Counted from the stretch's first letter, positions 5,680 through 12,240 are shown. The stretch: 15,553 nt of DNA from Candidatus Uhrbacteria bacterium (GCA_016205995.1 JACQSJ010000022.1:1-15553), one strand, 5' to 3'. Numbers and translations: made by a program. The notes: a model not told the origin generated them from the sequence alone.

Positions 5680-6594
5680 TTACGGAATCTTCGTCACGTA
5701 GAACATCAGATACTGTCCGTTTTCGAGCGCCACGATCGCGGGGTCTCTTACCCAAGCTTCCGTCTCCAGAGGCTCGAGTCGCACGCCCTCGCCGGGGTAC
5801 CAGTCAAACCCTTTCTTGCTCCACGTCGAGCGAATCGATACGTCGTCCGTTGAAGACAGATATAGGTGGTATCGATCTTCGAGCCAGTAGCCGTTGCCGG
5901 GCATGCGAGGTTCGTTCTCGAATGGGAAGCTGGTCATGGCGTAGACCGTGAAGCCGCTGCCGTCTGTGCTCGTGAGATGCCAGAGACGCTTCGTGCCGTC
6001 CTTGGAAGCGGCATACATGTGCCAGGTGTCGCCGACCTTGAAAGTGGTCGAGTCGATCGCGATGTCGTCGCTTTGTGCGAAGACCACCCCCTTGTAGGCA
6101 AAGGTGATGCCGTCGACACTTTCCGCGTAGTGGATGCCTTGCGGGTTCCCAGCTGTGAAGAAGAGCCGGAACGTCCCGTCCTCTAGCAGCACGACATCAG
6201 GATAAACGACACGGTCGATGGGGCCTGCGTCCGTGAGCTCGAGGTGCTTGTAGACCCACGTTCGCCCACCGTCCCGTGAGAGGGCAACCGCGGTCGTGTT
6301 GATTCGATCGCCCACAATCCATCCCGTGTAGTAGAGATAGATCGTCCCATCCTTGACCACGGCGTCGGGTGAGTCGGCCTGGTCAGCAACCCAGGTGTCG
6401 TTTTGGGTATACGAGAGTCCGTCGTACGAGATCGCGGTCATGAGGCGATGTTCAAACGGGCCGTCAACCCGGTCGCCGGGCGTGGTGGCTCTTCCACGGA
6501 CTGGTTCAAAGTCGTCTACGAGACCAGTGGGAGCGTTCAGGCACCCGACGCCCAAGAGCAGTAGGGTGGCGAAAGAAAGAATGGATTTTTGCAT
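5680..6594 (-). CDS. beta-propeller lipoprotein, glycosidase (GH43/GH32-like fold)
   Basis: 304 residues. Residues 1-18 form a lipoprotein signal ending LLGVGC, with Cys18 the lipidation site. The rest is a run of beta-propeller blades with recurring patterns: DGTIYLYYTGW (82-92), SRDGGRTW (106-113), YPDVVLLEDGTFRLFFTAG (131-149), DSTTFKVGDTWHMY (181-194), ENEPRMPGNGYWLEDRYHLYLS (226-247, two blade edges) and RDPAIVALENGQYLMFYV (283-300). Acidic residues at blade starts (D77, D133, D284) resemble the active-site arrangement of five-bladed glycosidases (GH43, GH32, GH130). The exact family and substrate cannot be set from sequence alone, and a non-catalytic sialidase-like propeller is possible. 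It shares a 51-bp divergent promoter region with the secreted toroid protein, suggesting a joint surface carbohydrate role. Confidence 0.82.
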   Translation of the reverse strand: MQKSILSFATLLLLGVGCLNAPTGLVDDFEPVRGRATTPGDRVDGPFEHRLMTAISYDGLSYTQNDTWVADQADSPDAVVKDGTIYLYYTGWIVGDRINTTAVALSRDGGRTWVYKHLELTDAGPIDRVVYPDVVLLEDGTFRLFFTAGNPQGIHYAESVDGITFAYKGVVFAQSDDIAIDSTTFKVGDTWHMYAASKDGTKRLWHLTSTDGSGFTVYAMTSFPFENEPRMPGNGYWLEDRYHLYLSSTDDVSIRSTWSKKGFDWYPGEGVRLEPLETEAWVRDPAIVALENGQYLMFYVTKIP

Positions 6595-6614
6595 AGGAGT
6601 TGGTTATGCACATC

Positions 6615-6642
6615 AGTCTAGCAGAATCTGATAAACTGTCAG
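6615..6642 (-). promoter_or_regulatory. promoter of the beta-propeller lipoprotein
   Basis: Minus strand: -35 CTGACA (6637-6642, 5 of 6 matches), 16-bp spacer, -10 TAGACT (6615-6620) preceded by TGC as an extended -10. The ATG at 6594 is 20 nt downstream. Its -35 abuts the plus-strand -10 at 6632-6637, so the two polymerases would compete. Confidence 0.68.
6629..6637 (+). promoter_or_regulatory. extended -10 promoter of the secreted glycosidase-like gene
   Basis: TGA followed by TAAACT (6632-6637), 8 nt before the ATG at 6646, predicting a leaderless mRNA. The -35 is weak. It overlaps the divergent promoter. Confidence 0.55.
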
Positions 6643-6645
6643 GGT

Positions 6646-8214
6646 ATGAGAAGGTTCTCGTATTTTGTCCTGGTCCTCCTTTTTTTGTTTCCTGTGCGAG
6701 GCCTTGCCGAGTCCATGCCGTTTTTGGAAGTGACCGTCACGGGGGTGGAGCGGTCGCTTGTGTGTCCTGCCGACGGAGACTGCCAATCCGTCTTTCTGAT
6801 TTCGGGACGCAACTTCCTTAACAGTAACGGGAAGCCGGGCGTGCGGGTGGGGAATGAGTGGGCCCAAGTCTTGCGAGCAAGCAATTCGTTGATCGTTGCG
6901 GTTGCGTCTCAAGCGGTCGCCGAGAAAACTCCCGTCGTGACCGTTGACACAACCTTCACACGCCCACGCCTGATTTCACAGGATGAAACACTCGAACAGA
7001 TGTTTGAAGAGTCTCTGGATGTCGCCCTGGCTTCCATCGAAGTCGCCAAGGATGGGAGCAGATATGTGACGGCCGGGCCCAAGTACGGGTCGCCGGCACG
7101 CGTCTATTATCGAGATACCTACTGGACAAGCGGGCTCATTCTCATGATCGAGCCCTATGTGATCCGCGACCAGATTCTGTTGCTTGCTCGCGGCGTCGAG
7201 GCAAACGGCAGCACACCAAGCGCCATCCCCGTTGACCCCAACGGAACGAAGATTCCCTTGTGGGTTGATCACGTCGACTCAGGCCCGTACTTTATTATGC
7301 TCGTGCGCGACTATGTCGCCTGGACGGGGGACACTTCGATTTTACATGAGCGCGTGAACGGGCGGACGATTTTTACCGCCATGGAGGACGCCATCTCGTG
7401 GCTCTCCACGAAGGACACGGATCGAAACCTCCTTCCTGAGAAAGATGCCGACTCGCTCCAGGACTGGCTCGACAGCATTCCGCGCGGCGGCGAAGTTTTT
7501 TCAAACGAGGTCCTCTACTATCAGGCTATGAGGAACCTGGTAGAACTCTCTGAGCTTATGGACGAGCCGGCGCACGCGCAGGCATTCCATCGGCAGTCCT
7601 TGCTTGTCCGCTACCAGCTCAACCGGTTGTTTTGGGACGAGGAGGGAGGCTATTACTATGAGCGATGCGAGAATGGTGTGTGCGAGGAGCGGGTAACCAA
7701 CGAGTCGGCGATGGCGATCCTCTACGACCTTGCGAGTGCCTCACAGCGCGAGCGGTTGTTCGAGACGCTCAAGACGCTGCACAGCTCCACAAATCCAGAT
7801 ATCGACCATGGGGATTGGGGAGTTCTCAACGCTTGGCCGCTGTATGACGGATTCACGCCCTACGACTATCAAAATGGAACGGACTGGCCGTTCCTGGACG
7901 GAATCAATGCGGGCGCTCGGCTCAAGTATGGCAACGACGACTGGTACTATCCGCTCACGCGATGGTGGACGTTCAATGAGGAACAAGGCTCTGGTCGCGT
8001 GCTTCCCGAGCACGTGTCGCCGGTGGATCTCGACGGTGGCGATCAACAAGCCTGGTCTGTCCACCCGATCGCGAGTTTCATCCGGTACGGCATTGGGCTC
8101 AATCCCGACATCAACGGTTCGTACACAACCAGACGCTCTCCCGATGGCGATGTGCGGCTTGAGGGAATCGTACTGCGCGGACAGAGAGTGTCGGTGGAGG
8201 CGCGAGGGGACTAA
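6646..8214 (+). CDS. secreted six-hairpin (alpha/alpha) glycosidase-like protein with TIG-like N-domain
   Basis: 522 residues. Residues 1-22 form a classical signal peptide ending GLA. Residues about 26-104 look like an IPT/TIG immunoglobulin-type domain (VTGVERSL, FLISGRNFLNSNG, VRVGNEWAQV). Residues about 115-485 have the rhythm of an (alpha/alpha)6 toroid: YYRDTYWTSGL (154-164), DSGPYFIMLVRDYVAWTGD (211-229), DWLDSIPRGGEVFSNEVLYYQA (273-294), NRLFWDEEGGYYYE (326-339) and GTDWPFLDGINAG (411-423). This organisation matches amylo-1,6-glucosidase and GH63/GH78-like enzymes, where catalytic acids sit in such loops. D158, D276, E283 and E455 are candidates, not assignments. It is transcribed divergently from the propeller lipoprotein. 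The TAA lies in the stem of the terminator at 8213-8244. Substrate unknown. Confidence 0.84.
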   Translation: MRRFSYFVLVLLFLFPVRGLAESMPFLEVTVTGVERSLVCPADGDCQSVFLISGRNFLNSNGKPGVRVGNEWAQVLRASNSLIVAVASQAVAEKTPVVTVDTTFTRPRLISQDETLEQMFEESLDVALASIEVAKDGSRYVTAGPKYGSPARVYYRDTYWTSGLILMIEPYVIRDQILLLARGVEANGSTPSAIPVDPNGTKIPLWVDHVDSGPYFIMLVRDYVAWTGDTSILHERVNGRTIFTAMEDAISWLSTKDTDRNLLPEKDADSLQDWLDSIPRGGEVFSNEVLYYQAMRNLVELSELMDEPAHAQAFHRQSLLVRYQLNRLFWDEEGGYYYERCENGVCEERVTNESAMAILYDLASASQRERLFETLKTLHSSTNPDIDHGDWGVLNAWPLYDGFTPYDYQNGTDWPFLDGINAGARLKYGNDDWYYPLTRWWTFNEEQGSGRVLPEHVSPVDLDGGDQQAWSVHPIASFIRYGIGLNPDINGSYTTRRSPDGDVRLEGIVLRGQRVSVEARGD

Positions 8215-8244
8215 AAAATCGTGAGCATGCGCTTACGATTTTTT
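8213..8244. terminator. bidirectional terminator shared by convergent stop codons
   Basis: A 14-bp stem, 8213-8226 with 8231-8244, contains one G-T wobble around the loop ATGC, with six A and six T at the two ends. It holds the TAA of the plus-strand glycosidase-like gene and the last codons and stop of the minus-strand basic peptide gene. Confidence 0.92.
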
Positions 8245-8343
8245 CTTGGCGAGCCGTTTGGCCTTGGCCTTGCGGCTGCCGGCAAGCTGGACTTTGCGTC
8301 CTGCTTTCCAGGCGGTCATAACTTGTTTTCGTTTTCCAGGCAT
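8233..8343 (-). CDS. 36-residue highly basic peptide
   Basis: A 36-residue peptide beginning MPGKRKQVMTAWKAG and ending RLAKKKS. About 13 of its residues are Lys or Arg, and there is no acidic residue, signal or membrane segment. It looks like a nucleic-acid- or ribosome-binding peptide. It is not recognisably bL34, bL36, bS22 or Thx. The start at 8343 is chosen from the promoter: -35 TTGACG, 17-bp spacer, -10 TATGCT, with this ATG 19 nt past the -10. A longer in-frame version (to 8445) would begin inside the opposite gene and upstream of the promoter. The terminator stem encodes the last residues and the stop, so the unit is a complete tiny transcription cassette. Function unknown. Confidence 0.7.
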   Translation of the reverse strand: MPGKRKQVMTAWKAGRKVQLAGSRKAKAKRLAKKKS

Positions 8344-8362
8344 AGAGTTTTTGTGTGCGGCC

Positions 8363-8391
8363 AGCATATCCGAGTTCCAATCCAACGTCAA
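8363..8391 (-). promoter_or_regulatory. promoter of the 36-residue basic peptide
   Basis: Minus strand: -35 TTGACG (8386-8391), 17-bp spacer, -10 TATGCT (8363-8368), with the ATG 19 nt further. It is one of the best two-box promoters in the window and the main support for this small gene. Confidence 0.75.
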
Positions 8392-8397
8392 TTCTTG

Positions 8398-8403
8398 TAC
8401 AAT
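8398..8403 (+). promoter_or_regulatory. -10 box of the 8413-9191 membrane protein pair
   Basis: TACAAT, 9 nt before the ATG at 8413, predicts a leaderless transcript. The -35 (TTCCAA at 8375-8380, 17-bp spacer) is poor. It lies within the divergent promoter of the basic peptide. Confidence 0.55.
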
Positions 8404-8412
8404 AGCTCGCGT

Positions 8413-8847
8413 ATGGACAGCGCGCTTTTCCTTGAGCTCATTCATCCTGGCCAGATTCTCTTTGGCCTCACCGTGCTGTTGTTTGGTTCGGCGTTTACGT
8501 TGAGCCTCCTGATTGGCTCAAGGGCTCACGTGGTGAAGCCCCTCATCGGTGTTCTGTTTGTCATTTTGTTCCTGCTCTTGGGAACGGTCGCGATCGAGTT
8601 CAGCGCTGCTGCAACACCTTCCTACACGTTGGGCGACTTCGCCTCGTTGTCTGAGGCCCTCTCCACCCACCGCTGGCTTTTGTTCCAGTTGCCCATCATT
8701 CTGACGACGACCGCCTTGCTTATCCTGTTTGTCTACCACGAGAAGATCGCGCAGCCGCATGCCAGACTATACCGCGGCGTCGTACTTCTTTCTATCGCCA
8801 TCGGCTTTGCGAGCCTCATCGCCATCATTTTTGAATCGATGCTGTAG
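8413..8847 (+). CDS. four-helix membrane protein, unknown function
   Basis: A 144-residue protein with four hydrophobic segments (about residues 13-35, 42-62, 90-108 and 121-141) and no catalytic motif that I recognise. The start MDSALF at 8413 is set by the -10 box 9 nt upstream. A longer in-frame frame from 8221 would run through a terminator and the promoter of the opposite gene, so it is rejected. A conserved-looking HPGQILFG stands at the start of the first helix, and single His residues occur near helix ends (HR at 86-87, YHE at 107-109). The next membrane gene starts after 2 nt, so the two are probably translated together and may form a complex. Confidence 0.75.
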   Translation: MDSALFLELIHPGQILFGLTVLLFGSAFTLSLLIGSRAHVVKPLIGVLFVILFLLLGTVAIEFSAAATPSYTLGDFASLSEALSTHRWLLFQLPIILTTTALLILFVYHEKIAQPHARLYRGVVLLSIAIGFASLIAIIFESML

Positions 8848-8849
8848 CT

Positions 8850-9191
8850 ATGCTTCACCTCTTCAAAGAGCGCATCCATGAGTCCTTTGCCCTTGCGGCC
8901 CTCTTTGCTGGGTCGGTCGCGCTTCATGTGGCATGGATCGACAACCTGCTTATCACCCGCTCGCCGAAGATCGCGGACTGGGTCACACTCAATCCCAACA
9001 TTGGACCGATCTCGGGACTGTACGTGGACGTCGTGGGGGCATACTTCGTCGCGCTACTCGTGGCCGCTGCCCTCTGGCGCGGACGTGACGTCTCGCACTG
9101 GCGCGACCGGGTGTTCTGGTTCTTCGTTGTCTCGATCGTTGTATTCCTCCTAATGACATTGCCGTTTGTATACGGTTTTGCCGTGAACTAG
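8850..9191 (+). CDS. small membrane protein, unknown function
   Basis: A 113-residue protein with three likely membrane helices (about residues 12-30, 58-75 and 88-110). The segments between them are short: ITRSPKIADWVTLNPNIGP on one side and an Arg-rich loop (RGRDVSHWRDR) on the other. By the positive-inside rule this Arg loop should be cytoplasmic. No family is recognised. It follows the preceding membrane gene by 2 nt and ends at a hairpin terminator 11 nt past its stop. It is best read as the second half of a two-gene membrane unit. Confidence 0.72.
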   Translation: MLHLFKERIHESFALAALFAGSVALHVAWIDNLLITRSPKIADWVTLNPNIGPISGLYVDVVGAYFVALLVAAALWRGRDVSHWRDRVFWFFVVSIVVFLLMTLPFVYGFAVN

Positions 9192-9211
9192 CATTTTGGG
9201 TAGACTAGACT
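9178..9211 (+). promoter_or_regulatory. possible pepA promoter embedded in a terminator
   Basis: -35 TTGCCG (9178-9183), 17-bp spacer, -10 TAGACT (9201-9206). A second overlapping TAGACT lies at 9206-9211. It is followed by the pepA ATG at 9236. Both -10 copies overlap the left arm of the upstream terminator hairpin. Confidence 0.45.
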
Positions 9212-9235
9212 GCATAACAGTCTAGTTTTTGTTTT
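9202..9235 (+). terminator. rho-independent terminator abutting the pepA start codon
   Basis: CTAGACTG (9205-9212) pairs with CAGTCTAG (9218-9225) around the loop CATAA, with further outer pairs to 9202/9228. The tract TTTTTGTTTT fills 9226-9235, and the ATG of the aminopeptidase gene begins at 9236. It terminates the 8413-9191 membrane unit. Confidence 0.85.
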
Positions 9236-10735
9236 ATGGATATTTCAGTACGAAAGGGGGATTTGACTCAGGAGAAGGGCGATCTTTTAGTCGTCAACGA
9301 GTTTTTAGGAGTCGGTGAACCTGGAGGCGCAACGGGTGCGGTGAATGCGGCATTGGGCGGCAATCTCGCCAAGTTCATGAAAGAGGACCATTTCAAGGCC
9401 AAGCTTGGAAGCGCGTTTGTGATGCGCACGCACGGGAAGATTCCTGCCAAGCGCGTGCTGGTTGTCGGACTTGGGAAGAAAGAGGAGTTTGATCTGGAGG
9501 CCGTGCGACAAGCCGCGGCCGCGAGCATGAATGTCGCCAAAAGTCTTGGTGTGAAGTCTGTGGTTTCGATTCTGCATGGCGCGGGCATGGGCGGGCTGAA
9601 AGCCGCGGATTGTGCACAGGCGATGGTGGAGGGCGTGCGATTGGCGGAGTACGCGTTTGAGTCCTATCGAAGTACAAAAAAGGAAAAGCCCCGCGTACAG
9701 CGTTTCGATATCGTCTCACGCGACGGACAAGACGTTCGGCAAGCTCTCAAGGGTGTCGAACAGGGCGAGCTGACGGCACGGGGGACCATGTTCGCCCGCG
9801 ATCTCGTCAACACGCCAGCGGGCGACATGTACCCACAGAAGCTCGTGCACGCGGCGAAACAGATTGCGGCGGGGAAGGGGACGATTCGTGTGCGAGTGTT
9901 TGATCGCGACGCGCTTGTGCGGATGGGAGCCGGTGGAATTTTGGGAGTCGCTCAGGGGTCGGATCATCCTCCATTCCTTGTGCACATGGTCTACAAGCCC
10001 AAGAAGGCGACAAAAAAAAGCGTAGCGTTGGTTGGCAAAGCGGTCACGTTTGACTCGGGCGGACTTTCGCTCAAGCCGGCGGAGGGCATGATGACGATGA
10101 AGATCGATATGGCTGGAGCAGCGGCGGTGCTTGGGGCATTTAGTGTAATTGCACAGGTTGCGCCCGCGTGCGAGGTGCACGGAATTTTCGGGGCCGTGGA
10201 GAATATGCCTAGCGGCAAAGCGATCCGTCCGGGCGATGTGCTCACCGCCATGAACAAGAAAACCATCGAGGTCCTCAATACGGACGCAGAAGGCCGACTC
10301 ACGCTGGCGGATACGCTGAGCTACGCCGTAAAACAAAAGCCGCAGGCAATCATCGACCTGGCAACGCTCACGGGGGCGTGCATGGTTGCGCTTGGCGAGG
10401 AGATAACGGGTATGATGTCCAACAATGACGCTCTTTCGACGATATTGCTCGAAGCCTCGCGGGGAGCAGGAGAAAAGATGTGGCGTTTACCACTCGAGAA
10501 AAATTATCGTAAGCTCCTCAAGAGCGAGGTGGCGGATATGCAAAACATCGGCGCGCGCTGGGGTGGGGCGCTGACTGCCGGATTGTTCCTCGAAGAATTT
10601 GTCGATAAGACGCCGTGGGCGCATCTGGATATCGCCGGCCCCGCGTTTGCCGAGCGCGAGATTGATCCCTACACGCACAAGGGGGCAACAGGACATGGCG
10701 TGCGGACGCTGTTGAGTTATTTGAGGAGTCTTTAA
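9236..10735 (+). CDS. pepA: leucyl aminopeptidase, M17 family
   Basis: A 499-residue cytosolic aminopeptidase that removes N-terminal residues using two divalent metals. All family residues are in place: metal ligands K268, D273, D291, D350 and E352, and catalytic K280 and R354. They lie in GKAVTFDSGGLSLK and the signature NTDAEGRLTLAD (348-359). Spacing between these residues equals that of bovine lens aminopeptidase. The N-terminal domain (1-160) starts in the usual way with MDISVRKGDL and the GGATGAVNAALGG segment, so the ATG at 9236 is correct even though a terminator T-tract precedes it directly. Length is typical for hexameric PepA. The E. coli protein also binds DNA at cer/xer sites, but nothing here shows that role. 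Confidence 0.97.
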   Translation: MDISVRKGDLTQEKGDLLVVNEFLGVGEPGGATGAVNAALGGNLAKFMKEDHFKAKLGSAFVMRTHGKIPAKRVLVVGLGKKEEFDLEAVRQAAAASMNVAKSLGVKSVVSILHGAGMGGLKAADCAQAMVEGVRLAEYAFESYRSTKKEKPRVQRFDIVSRDGQDVRQALKGVEQGELTARGTMFARDLVNTPAGDMYPQKLVHAAKQIAAGKGTIRVRVFDRDALVRMGAGGILGVAQGSDHPPFLVHMVYKPKKATKKSVALVGKAVTFDSGGLSLKPAEGMMTMKIDMAGAAAVLGAFSVIAQVAPACEVHGIFGAVENMPSGKAIRPGDVLTAMNKKTIEVLNTDAEGRLTLADTLSYAVKQKPQAIIDLATLTGACMVALGEEITGMMSNNDALSTILLEASRGAGEKMWRLPLEKNYRKLLKSEVADMQNIGARWGGALTAGLFLEEFVDKTPWAHLDIAGPAFAEREIDPYTHKGATGHGVRTLLSYLRSL

Positions 10736-10759
10736 TCATCAACGTCCCCCTCTCAGGTC

Positions 10760-10794
10760 TCCCCCCTGCCTGAGGGGGGACTAAGGGGGGAGGG
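10760..10794 (+). repeat. diverged palindromic repeat related to the 35-bp family
   Basis: TCCCCCCT (10760-10767), loop GCCTG, AGGGGGGA (10773-10780), then CTAAGGGGGGAGGG. The plan (palindrome followed by CTA(A)GGGG-AGG) is that of the 35-bp repeats at 5639 and 10833, but the sequence has drifted. It faces the copy at 10833-10867 across a 38-bp spacer that contains a small inverted repeat around TTCGAA. Confidence 0.6.
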
Positions 10795-10832
10795 AGCGGG
10801 AGTTGCAGGCAACTTCGTTCGAAGCGAACGGC

Positions 10833-10867
10833 AACCTCCCCTAGCCCCTCCTTGGTAAGGAGGGGGA
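10833..10867 (-). repeat. 35-bp palindromic dispersed repeat, copy 2
   Basis: Reverse complement of copy 1 (5639-5673) with 31 of 35 identical positions. Palindrome CCCCTCCTT-GGT-AAGGAGGGG at 10845-10865. The AAGGAGG of its right arm lies 13-14 nt before the ferredoxin ATG and might serve as a weak Shine-Dalgarno site. Apart from these repeats, the 141-bp gap 10736-10876 shows no gene. Confidence 0.85.
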
Positions 10868-10876
10868 TCGGATAAT

Positions 10877-11164
10877 ATGTACCAACTCGATAACAACTTC
10901 CGCAAGCTCGTGCTCGTGTGTACCAATGAACGCCATGACGGACGGGAGTGCTGCGCGGACAAAGGGTCCGCCGAGCTGCACCAGAAAATTAAGCACACGC
11001 TCGCGGCCATCGACCCTCGTATCCGTGTGTCGAAGTCTGGCTGCCTTGACCGTTGTTCGACAGGCACAACCGTCGTCATCATGCCTGATAATATTTGGCT
11101 CGGCCGCGTGCAGGAACAAGATATTCCCGAGCTCGTGAAGTTGATCACTCGCCATGTCGAATAA
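10877..11164 (+). CDS. thioredoxin-like [2Fe-2S] ferredoxin
   Basis: A 95-residue soluble protein. The cysteines C15 (VLVCTNER), C25/C26 (RECCADKG), C56 and C60 (SGCLDRCSTG), with a closing VVIMPDNIWLGRV, match the thioredoxin-fold [2Fe-2S] ferredoxin family (COG3411, related to NuoE and Shethna-type ferredoxins). One of the adjacent C25/C26 pair should be the second cluster ligand. These proteins transfer single electrons, and the partner here is unknown. It starts right after the repeat cluster that follows pepA, and the glutaredoxin gene begins 21 nt after its stop, so the two are likely co-transcribed. No dedicated promoter is clear. Confidence 0.88.
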   Translation: MYQLDNNFRKLVLVCTNERHDGRECCADKGSAELHQKIKHTLAAIDPRIRVSKSGCLDRCSTGTTVVIMPDNIWLGRVQEQDIPELVKLITRHVE

Positions 11165-11185
11165 GACCAATAGGACCTATCCCAT

Positions 11186-11428
11186 ATGATCGTTACTGTC
11201 TACTCCACTCCCACTTGTCCTTTTTGCAAACAGGTGAAGGCGTACCTCAAAGAGCACAACATCGCCTTCACCGATATCGACGTGATGAGCGACCAGGAAA
11301 AGGCTCGCGAGATGATTCAAAAATCCGGCCAGATGGGCGTGCCTGTTATCGACATCGACGGCGAGATCGTCATCGGATTTGACCAAAAGAGACTCTCGGA
11401 GCTCCTGAAGATTGCGGATCTCAAATAG
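11186..11428 (+). CDS. glutaredoxin-family thiol oxidoreductase
   Basis: An 80-residue single-domain glutaredoxin. The active site is CPFC (C11-C14) in the pattern YSTPTCPFCKQ. The cis-Pro loop is GVPV (residues 51-54) and the later segment IDIDGEIVIGFD fits the GG-like substrate loop. It would reduce disulfides or mixed disulfides in the cytoplasm. Variants of this length (NrdH/YruB-like) may be fed by thioredoxin reductase rather than glutathione, and the sequence alone does not decide. It lies 21 nt behind the [2Fe-2S] ferredoxin gene. A possible AGGA lies 10 nt before the ATG. Its stop codon abuts the terminator of the opposite-strand protease gene. Confidence 0.93.
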   Translation: MIVTVYSTPTCPFCKQVKAYLKEHNIAFTDIDVMSDQEKAREMIQKSGQMGVPVIDIDGEIVIGFDQKRLSELLKIADLK

Positions 11429-11449
11429 AAAAACAGCTCGGATGAGCTG
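11429..11449 (-). terminator. terminator for the CPBP protease gene
   Basis: On the minus strand CAGCTC, loop ATCC, GAGCTG is followed by TTTTT (11433 down to 11429). It lies 12 nt beyond the protease stop. The plus-strand side lacks a T-tract, so it serves mainly the minus strand. Confidence 0.72.
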
Positions 11450-11461
11450 CTGCGTTGAACC

Positions 11462-12235
11462 CTAGTAGCCGTTTGATCGCCGAGAGCGTCGCCTCGCGGA
11501 GGAGTTCTTGAACGACACGTAGGCAGCTGCATAGGTGAAGATCAGAAAGTCATAAAGTGTGTGTACGACGATTGCCGCCCACAAGCCGTGGGTGAACATG
11601 ATCCAGAAGAAGAACATCCCCAGGAACCATGCGTTGATGATTCCGAAGAGCCCCTGGTACTTGTGGCCGTCTCGGAAGAAGGAGTTGCTGGTGAGCATTG
11701 CCGCGCCTGCGGCCCAGCCGTACTCGCTGAAGATGTAAGGTTGGAGCTGTTGAAAGGTCGTCCAGTTGGCGACGGGTCCCCAGACGTGGTTGTGGAACCA
11801 TTCTGGGATCCCGAATCCCAGGAAGCCGAAGAATAGGAAGTTGGGGATGCGGATCATCGCGATCGCAGCCAGGAAGATTAGCCACCGGTAGGCAATCTCC
11901 TCGACGATGCCGGCCCGCAGGCTGATGAGCGTCCCAGTGATCCAGAGCCTTAACCCGTCGTCACGGAAGTGGCGGAAGCCGGCATAATCTCGATGGTCGT
12001 CGTCCCGAATGAACGTGAAGATCAGGTTGATCCCCAGACCCCAAGCGAAGATGGGCCAGCCGACCTTGATCCAGTCGCCAAATCCTCCTGTGCTCTTCCA
12101 GAGACTCCACGTCTCAATTGGAATGAGCTGGGGCCAGAGAGCCTTCACGATCGCGATGACGATGATGCTGCCGATCGCGGTCAAGAGGGAGTTGTGTCCC
12201 TTAACCTTCTCTTCCTTCTTCTTGCGTGCTGTCAC
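11462..12235 (-). CDS. CPBP-family (CAAX-like) intramembrane protease
   Basis: 257 residues with a basic N-terminus (MTARKKKEEK) and about six to seven membrane helices. CPBP/Abi motifs are present: EEIAYR (112-117, the EExxxR motif), a helix with FTHG (214-217, H216), and H225-TLYD229 in the place of the usual HxxxN/B motif. The family comprises membrane glutamic proteases related to the CAAX prenyl endopeptidase Rce1. Bacterial members act in processing or immunity, and the substrate here is unknown. An unusual insertion lies between motifs 1 and 2 (about 130-195, with HNHVWGPV and FFRDGHKYQG). The start is GTG, supported by a perfect AGGAGG five nt upstream and a two-box promoter. Both features are exceptional in this window. 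Confidence 0.85.
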   Translation of the reverse strand: MTARKKKEEKVKGHNSLLTAIGSIIVIAIVKALWPQLIPIETWSLWKSTGGFGDWIKVGWPIFAWGLGINLIFTFIRDDDHRDYAGFRHFRDDGLRLWITGTLISLRAGIVEEIAYRWLIFLAAIAMIRIPNFLFFGFLGFGIPEWFHNHVWGPVANWTTFQQLQPYIFSEYGWAAGAAMLTSNSFFRDGHKYQGLFGIINAWFLGMFFFWIMFTHGLWAAIVVHTLYDFLIFTYAAAYVSFKNSSARRRSRRSNGY

Positions 12236-12240
12236 GACTT

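Noticed and set aside
8221..8412. N-terminal extension of the 8413 membrane protein
   Set aside because: It would cross a terminator and the promoter of the basic peptide, and a -10 box lies 9 nt before 8413.
8344..8445. Longer 70-residue form of the basic peptide
   Set aside because: Its first codons lie upstream of the mapped promoter and inside the opposite gene, so they would not be transcribed from it.
9716..10336. 206-codon minus-strand frame opposite pepA
   Set aside because: pepA is unambiguous with all catalytic residues; the antisense frame shows no motif.
10760..10780. Rho-independent terminator after pepA
   Set aside because: The hairpin is strong but lacks a T-tract on either strand; it is better read as a repeat unit.
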